NCBI GenBank assembly: GCA_037367355.1 | Contig: CM074702.1 | Coordinates: forward strand, 186,001 to 250,000 | DNA length: 64,000 bases | Direction: 5' to 3' | Source of the DNA: Neoscytalidium dimidiatum | Lineage: Eukaryota; Ascomycota; Dothideomycetes; Botryosphaeriales; Botryosphaeriaceae | Part shown: in pieces, positions 57,789 through 64,000 of the stretch | Position numbering within the stretch: the stretch's first letter is position 1 | Layout of the letters: every line of letters begins with the position of its first letter | Made by a program: the position numbers and the translations under genes | The notes under the pieces: generated by a model | Told to the model about the DNA's origin: nothing | The model's database searches: none | What the model saw: only the letters and a program-made list of their open reading frames with translations

Positions 57789-60700
57789 CTACTCCTGCAA
57801 ACTCTCGTCCCAGCCACCTCGCTCCAACAGAAACACCTGCACCCGATCCATGCAGTCTTCTATGCCCTTGCCAAGCGCCTCTCTCCATTGCTCCTCCACC
57901 AGGTTGACCTTCTCCTTCAAGTCCAATGTGAGCCGCTGCTCCTCGTCGTGGCTGATCATGCTCATCTCCTCCTCGACCGCCTGCCGATCTTCGCCCTCAA
58001 GCACGCGTTGCGTGCCTAGGAGCTTGGTATTCGCCGTCATAACCCCAGTCTTGACCTCGTGAAGCAGACAGAGCAAATTCGTTTGACTCTCGATGAATTG
58101 ATAAGCCGACTTCTGTGCGTGGGAAAGTAGCGTAAACAGATATTGCAAAGGGTGCTCGTGGTAGCTCGGATTTTCCTCGTACTCCATCGGTGGAATCAGG
58201 ATCTGGAAGTCGTCCGTGAGTGTCTCGGGCACTTTCTGCACGATGTCCAAGAGACCGGGTCCGATATCCCAAAATGCAGAGAGCTGGTCCTCGACACCGC
58301 GCGTCACGTTCTCTTCGATGATCTTAAGAAAATCTTCGAAGCGCTTGAGCGACTGTTTCTCGTGCGCAACCTTGCGCTCTTGCGCGTCTTTGGCAAAGAA
58401 TGCCTCAGCTTCGCGAACCTTATCATGATTCTTTGCGGCCATGTATGGCGTGACAACAAGCGTCTTGTACAGGTTGTTTCGCTGAGCCTCAAGCTCGAAA
58501 AGCTCCTTGTGTAGCTGCTCGCGAGCCTCGAAAATCCATTTGAGAAGTGTCAGCTTCTCGAGCAACTCCGGTTGCTCATCGCCCTCTTCCTGTGTCTGGT
58601 TCGGACTTGATGCTTGGGCTTCGTTCAGCAAACCGCTTTTCAGCTGTTCGATCAAAGCTGAAGCTTTTCTTATCCGCTCCGATAGAACTGCGTGCAAAGG
58701 CGTCATAACATCCTTTTGGAACATGTCGAAGTCCTGCTGAATTCTCCGTTGGGTGATTTGAGACTCTGTGACCTCGAATTCGGCTTCGGCTTTGGCTGCA
58801 TCACCGAACGACATCTCGCCCTTCATTATCTGTTCCTGGATTTCGGCCCTCAGCTCGGCCCTACGATCCTTTTCTCCTTTGACACCCTTCTCCCTCAGCG
58901 CATCGCTGCGGGCTTTGTAGTTTTCCTTGATGACATTTGCATCGGCAGGGTCTTGCAGCGTTCGGAGATTCGTTCTGATGGATGCCAAATCTGGATGGTT
59001 GTTGTTCACGGCTGGATGGTGCCGTGGATACGGTGGCGGAAGGGTCACAAGTCTCGACACATCCAGCTTATACGGATCCGGTGTCGCGGGAGCTGAGTGA
59101 GTCCAATACCCAAGAGGTGGCGGCGGAGGATATTGCGATGCAGCATCTTGTTCATGCCAACCCACCTTTTCCGGCGGATACTCGTTTGGTCCGTAGATGC
59201 CCACGGGTGTGGTGTCGCTTGGGCCGGGAGTGCCACCGCCAGAACGGTTGTCGCTCTCCCACTCCTGTGCCTCTGTAAGTTGCACACCCATGTACTTCGA
59301 TTCACGTTTGGACCGTTCAATCTTCTTGCCGCCACCCTGCGACCCATTCGCGCTGCCTTCCCACCATCGACTTGCAGAGCGACCTCGCGAGTCTTCTTCA
59401 TCGGGGACGGTGCTCATCGCCATGCTGGGAATCGGTGAGAGACAAGGCTGCCACGAAGTACTATCACCGCGTGCGCGTCCCGGAGGGCCGTGACTGGATG
59501 CGCTGCTGAGCGGTGACTCCGAAGCCACTCTAGGACTATAATTAGCAGATGAGACAGCAGGACTGGCGTTCACAACGCTGCTATCAACAGATGAGATCGA
59601 GTCTTTCCGCTCATGTTGTGATGGAGACATCGACTCTGCCATTTTTGAAGGGGTGGTTGAGCGTCTGCCAGTCGAGCTTGTGTTAAAGCTGCGCCACATA
59701 TCCCTTGTCAGATCCAGAATATCGCTAGCCATTGCCTCGAAAGCTGCCGAGTATCGATCGCGACGAAGTCGAGACTCATTGACGATGAAATCGGCGAAGA
59801 GTTCCAGACGTTCTTGATCCGTCATTGCAGCGCTTTCACGCTCAACGAATTCACGATGACGTTCAACTGCAGCTTGCGCGAAGATTTCCTGATCCGTAGG
59901 AAACCTTGCTTTCCCTGCAGCTACACTCGAAGACGACGATGGTCGCGAAGGGTGTAGTGGTACGACCATAGGAACATTATCGAGAGGTGTGTGCAGGATA
60001 TGGGAGATAGGTCGTTCATTTCCCGAAGAAGTAGTCGACATACTTGATGACAGGCCAGCGGAATGTGGCGGAGGCGTCGGCAAGGTTTTTGCTTGAGAAC
60101 CAGAAGCTGGCTTGTAACGCGTAGTTTGTTCATTAAATCCTTCCGCAGCAGGGCTGAAGGGAGGTGTCGGTGCGAAAGACTCCGGAGACATGACCATTTG
60201 ACGAGGCGTTGAATGGCTGGATTCAGCTTGCAAATCTCCATAAGATTTGTTTGACCTGGCGCTTGACTGCCCGCTTGTGGGAGAGGGGAAGCCGCTTCCA
60301 CTCCGCGGGGTATTCTTACGCCTCTGACTAATGGCCCCTTCATCAGCAGCAAGAATGAGATTGGTTGGTCTCTGAGCGGCCTCCATGTCTCGGGCCCAGG
60401 GATTATTGCTAGGTTCAACAGCGCTCTGGGTCTCGGTAAGCTTCTCTTTGGCGGCACGGCTCTCGCTGCGCCTTTCTCTGATGCCTCTCGCACTGGCATC
60501 CCTGCGTGCAGGAGCACGCGAGAGGCCGATATTAGAGGCCGACGTTGATGGGTATGCCGTCTGGGGTTCAGAAGGTCCGGCGACAGTGTTCGAGCGACTG
60601 GCCTCTCCTTGTCCATGTGGATCAGGTGTCGTGAGACGTAGAGCTCTTCCCCATGGGGACTTGGATCTGTTCCGTGCATCTTCCTCGCGCCAGTCTGCGG

Positions 60701-62170
60701 GAGTCGGTGGGATTGGCCCGAGCGTGCTCCCCATTGCTGCTCGCCTAGGTGCCGGAGCAGCCACGAGATCAGAGCTCGATCGTGACGAAATTTCTGACGT
60801 TCTGTTCATGCTCTGAGAGCGAGAGCTGCTCGGTGGAGGGCCAGGGGGCGGCGGTGGTAATGGCATGCCAGGTTCCCATGCTGCTGTCCGCGAAGGAGTA
60901 CTAGAACCCTCATCGCGAAGAGCCATGCCGATGCCACCTGTGGAGGCGGCACGTCTTGAAGCCGGGGGGCGCAATGCAACTTCAGGGGTCCACTGCGCTT
61001 GACGCTGCGGCGTCGCACTAGTCTTAAGGTTATTACAAAGTCATGAAGGTTAAGCGACTGCTCGCTACTTACGGTTGACTCGGGCCAGCTGCCGGCATGG
61101 GAGGATGAGTCTGCAGTGGGCCAGGAGTTCTTGCCAAGGCTTCGGTGGTCTGCAGTCTCAGAGAGTCAATTGCGCTACGAGACTGATCCGAGCTGCTCCC
61201 AGCACCTCCCCTGTTTCTTCCTGTGAGGGCTGAGAGACCAAATACCGAGCGCTTGTCTCGGCTACGAGAGCTGGACCGATCGCGCCCGCTTGCCGGAGGA
61301 GGCGGTGGAAAAGACGGAGCTCCCGAAGGCGATGAGGTAGGTCCGGACGGACTTTGACTGAGAACTCCTATCCGAGGGGAAGAAGTGTTTTGCGGCGAAG
61401 CAAACGGGCCGCTGGTGAGGGACGGCGAACCTCCCATTGCGGCAGACATGCTCTGCTGGCCTGGATTCGGAGAATAGGGAGGAGGCGGCGAGGGCATGTT
61501 CGCTATTAAGTGCCATTCTTAGTATGCTTCTTCTTCACGTTGTTAAAGGAAAAAGAGTCGTGACCATTGCGACACCACAGGGTCATGAATTCTGTCCGTC
61601 TCGGAGCGCAAACACCTGAAAGAAAAGAAGACTCGTTCGAAATGTGAAGAGGTTGTCAAGATTACTAGGAAACAGATGAAAGCATTTACCCTCCATGCCA
61701 GTCGCATCTCTGGTATTTCCTCTCAGAACGCCGCTGGACGACGGACCGGCATGCGGCATGAACTGGCCGCTAACCTGCGAGCTGTGCCTTCCCCATTCTT
61801 GCGGGTTGTAGGAGGCTACCACGGCAGAGGACGGGCCGCGAAACGCCATTGGGCTGGTGACTCTGGAGGCACTCGTCGGGGCAGTGGACGGCTGTGATGG
61901 AGGGTTGGAGGAAGCGGCATATGGAGAGAAGGGCAGCGCGGAAGGCGGCGACACCGCAGAGGCGGGAGTCTGCAGGTAAGGCGTGCCGGCGTTGGTATTG
62001 TTATGATGGTGCAAGGACGTTGTTATTGCGGGAGGTTGTACGACCATGCGCCTGGGAGGGCTCGACACAGGCGGCGATGCCTGAGGTGTCGCAGATGCAG
62101 CAGCGGGAGCGCCTGCTACCGGCGGTGGCGGGACACCAGGAGGAGGAGGGACATTGGCGTACGAAGCCAT
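57789..62170 (-). CDS. Large disordered protein with C-terminal coiled coil, fungal-specific
   Basis: Three exons (62170-61690, 61502-61073, 61017-57789) keep frame across both junctions and give 1379 residues. The first intron (187 bases) contains an alternative acceptor at 61617, so another splice form is possible. The N-terminal 800 residues or so are Pro/Ser/Ala-rich and disordered, starting MASYANVPPPPGVPPPP, with several polyproline runs that could bind SH3 or profilin. From about residue 950 the protein becomes helical and charged: PADANVIKENYKARSDALRE, KKGEKDRRAELRAEIQEQ-like stretches, LLEKLTLLKWIFEAREQLH and DEEQRLTLDLKEKVNLVEEQ, suggesting coiled coils. I know no named family; the organisation fits a cytoskeletal, septum or polarity scaffold. 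It is intact and probably conserved among moulds. Confidence 0.8.
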
Positions 62171-63275
62171 GATGGCGCGACGGAGCCTTGCTCTTGATAG
62201 CCAGCAGCGCGCATTAGCTCGGACGTGACGTGCCTGGGTACCTGGGTCGCGCGGAGCGGAGATGCGAGGGCAGGTCTGTGTCTCAGGACGGGGTGCCAGC
62301 GGCTACTGCGAGGCTGCGACAAATGGGTGGACTGGGACACGAGCGAGCGGCGCTGGAGGAGGCACACCAGCTGCAAGCCGCAAGTGCATGAAGACGGCGG
62401 CGAGTCAGACCACGCGCGGGCCAGAGAACGAGTCTTGAGCCATGGCCTGGTGAAGAGGCAGAACGGGCGTGAAGATCGTGTCCTAACGTGATTTTTCCAG
62501 CACGGCGGGAGGTCGTTCATTCGCCTAGCCTGCCGAGAGACGCGCTGATGAGAGAGGGCGCCCGGACGGACGAGCGATGCGCATGGCGGCGTCGGCGAGG
62601 TGGTGGCCCAGGCCTAGCACCGAACAGGCCAAGCAGGCGATTGACCGTGCAGAAGCGACCGGGCGAGGCAGGGGAGCGCGCGAATGAGAGGGCGGCGTGG
62701 TTGCTGCTCTGCAGGCGGCGCGGGAGAGGTGACAAGGCCCGGCGCTTAGAACTCAGGACCCTCCCTCGGTGTGACGGCACCTGGCACGGCAGGTCAAGCT
62801 TTTGGGGGCTGCTGCGCTCGCAAAAGAGCCGCGATGCGGCTACACAAGAGCGCCGCTCACGGCGGCTCAGCAACAGCAAAAGCACGCAAATATATGTACT
62901 GCGGTGCTCCCGCCGCCGTCGCTGCGTTTCAACGTGGACTACCATCGCTGGGCGGCGGCGGCGCCGAGGGCTGCAGAGCTGCGCTGGACTGCTGGCGCTA
63001 AACGTGATTACTAAAAATAGACGGCCAGTCAGACGGTCGACAAGCTTCCGGGCCCTGTCGGTCTGTCACCGCGCACGCTGCTGCTGCTGGGGAACGGTGG
63101 AGATGCACAAGGCTGCCGGTGGGGACGCTAGCTGGGGACGGAGCGGATATGCGGACATGAGCTTAAAAGTGCAGGTGAAGATTGCTGTTCATAGACCCGT
63201 CAAGCTTTGCTCCAAGACATTGCTGAACTAATTATATACACAAGATACTCCCCGCAGTGGCCTTGCCGCACTTCC
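62171..63275. other. Intergenic, nothing recognised
   Basis: Promoter of the large disordered protein (left) and 3' flank of fbp1 (right). GC-rich with shadow ORFs only. Confidence 0.45.
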
Positions 63276-64000
63276 CTATTTCGTGTACTTCGCGTGGATA
63301 TCGATCACCTTTTGCACTTCGTCGTAACTGCCGAGGAAGATGCCTGACCGGTCGTGAATGTGCGTCGGAACCACCTCCAGCATGCGCTCCATCTTGCTGT
63401 TCACCGCCTGACCACCCGCTGCTCCCTCTCAGTACTTGCTTAGTCTCGATTGGGAAATGCCAGACTTACCGTTTTCGAACACCATGGCCATCGGGCCGCA
63501 CTCGTACAGTATCCTCAGCTTTCCCTTGGGGCTCTTCTTGTCGGCCGGATACGCGAAGATGCCTCCATACAATAGCGTCCGGTAGGCATCGGCAACCATG
63601 GAACCGATATATCTTGCGCTGTACGGCTTACCACTCTCTCCGGGATACTTGAGGCTGTTGATGTATTCCTTAACCGGCTCCTCCCAGTACAGGCTGTTAC
63701 CCTCGTTCACCGAGTAGATGGAGCGGCTCCTCGGAATCCTCATGTCCGGGTGCGTGAGGATGAACTCGCCCAGAGACTGGTCCAGCGTGAAGCCGTTGAC
63801 GCCGCCACCCTTCATGGTCATGACGAGCTGGGCGGACGCACCGTACATGGTGAACCCGCTGGCAACCAGCTCGGTGCCCTTCCGGAGCATGTCCTCCTTC
63901 GTGCCCTTTGCACCCTCGGGAAGCTTCAGAATCGCGAAGATGGTTCCTACCGACACACCGGCATCCAGGTTGGACGACCCGTCAATCGGATCACATGCAA
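63276..64000 (-). CDS. fbp1: Fructose-1,6-bisphosphatase, 3' part (5' end outside window)
   Basis: The last two exons of the gene are present: 64000-63470 (entering from beyond the window) and 63418-63276, with a 51-base intron (GTAAGT donor, CAG acceptor). The visible part begins with the metal-binding DPIDGSSNLD, followed by GVSVGTIFAI. It continues with the GGGVNGFTLDQSLGEF region, the substrate-site stretches RYIGSMVADAYRTLLYGGIF and GKLRILYECGPMAMV, and a C-terminus with AGGQAV, RMLEVVPTHIHDRSGIFLG and IDIHAKYTK. It hydrolyses fructose-1,6-bisphosphate to fructose-6-phosphate, the committed step of gluconeogenesis, in the cytosol. No defects seen in the visible part; the N-terminal third is missing only because of the window edge. 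Confidence 0.96.

Overview
The window looks like nuclear DNA of a filamentous ascomycete (Pezizomycotina; I cannot fix the class). Genes carry short introns of about 50-190 bases with GTRNGT donors and CAG/TAG acceptors, coding DNA is GC-rich, spacing is wide, and the proteins are typical of moulds (P450, Zn2Cys6 and NmrA-like proteins, GH53 galactanase, flavohaemoglobin, a Pab1 with an acidic RRM4 insert). Coding regions were re-derived exon by exon, so several coordinates below are spans that contain introns; exon limits are given in the text.

Left third (1-24 kb): an accessory, partly decayed region. It holds a secreted Gly-rich Kex2-type precursor (1.4 kb), an NmrA/isoflavone-reductase-like gene with one in-frame stop (3.2-4.4 kb), an unresolved membrane-protein gene (4.4-6 kb), an apparently intact P450 (7.6-9.5 kb), a wrecked Baeyer-Villiger-type monooxygenase (9.7-11.2 kb), then a head-to-head pair of a UMP/CMP-kinase-like gene and a viperin (RSAD2) homologue (11.9-13.9 kb). 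After it come a broken Zn2Cys6 regulator, an AT-rich gene-free stretch with an LTR-like element, an intact FAD oxidoreductase, a second Zn2Cys6 remnant and a broken sugar transporter.

The most interesting object is the viperin/kinase pair. Characterised viperins turn CTP (some homologues other NTPs) into the 3'-deoxy-3',4'-didehydro chain-terminating nucleotide. A pyrimidine nucleoside monophosphate kinase sharing a 232-bp divergent promoter would supply its substrate. Animal RSAD2 neighbours CMPK2, and bacterial viperins often sit by nucleotide kinases; here the kinase is of the UMP/CMP (adenylate kinase-like) family. This suggests a two-gene nucleotide-based defence or signalling module in a mould; function is inferred.

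Middle (22.9-35 kb): aspartate-semialdehyde dehydrogenase, a small Cys-rich ORF, a secreted GH53 endo-galactanase, a flavohaemoglobin and a secreted SnoaL-like protein, followed by DNA without recognisable genes.

Right part (35-64 kb): a GC-rich gene-free block (35-39.3 kb), a four-finger C2H2 transcription factor, an epsin, a two-exon trypsin-like protein with an unknown N-terminal domain, a GNAT-like protein, a long gene-poor stretch, poly(A)-binding protein, a 1379-residue disordered/coiled-coil protein and the 3' part of fructose-1,6-bisphosphatase, which runs off the window. Most of these are core genes. I found no rRNA, tRNA or CRISPR array.
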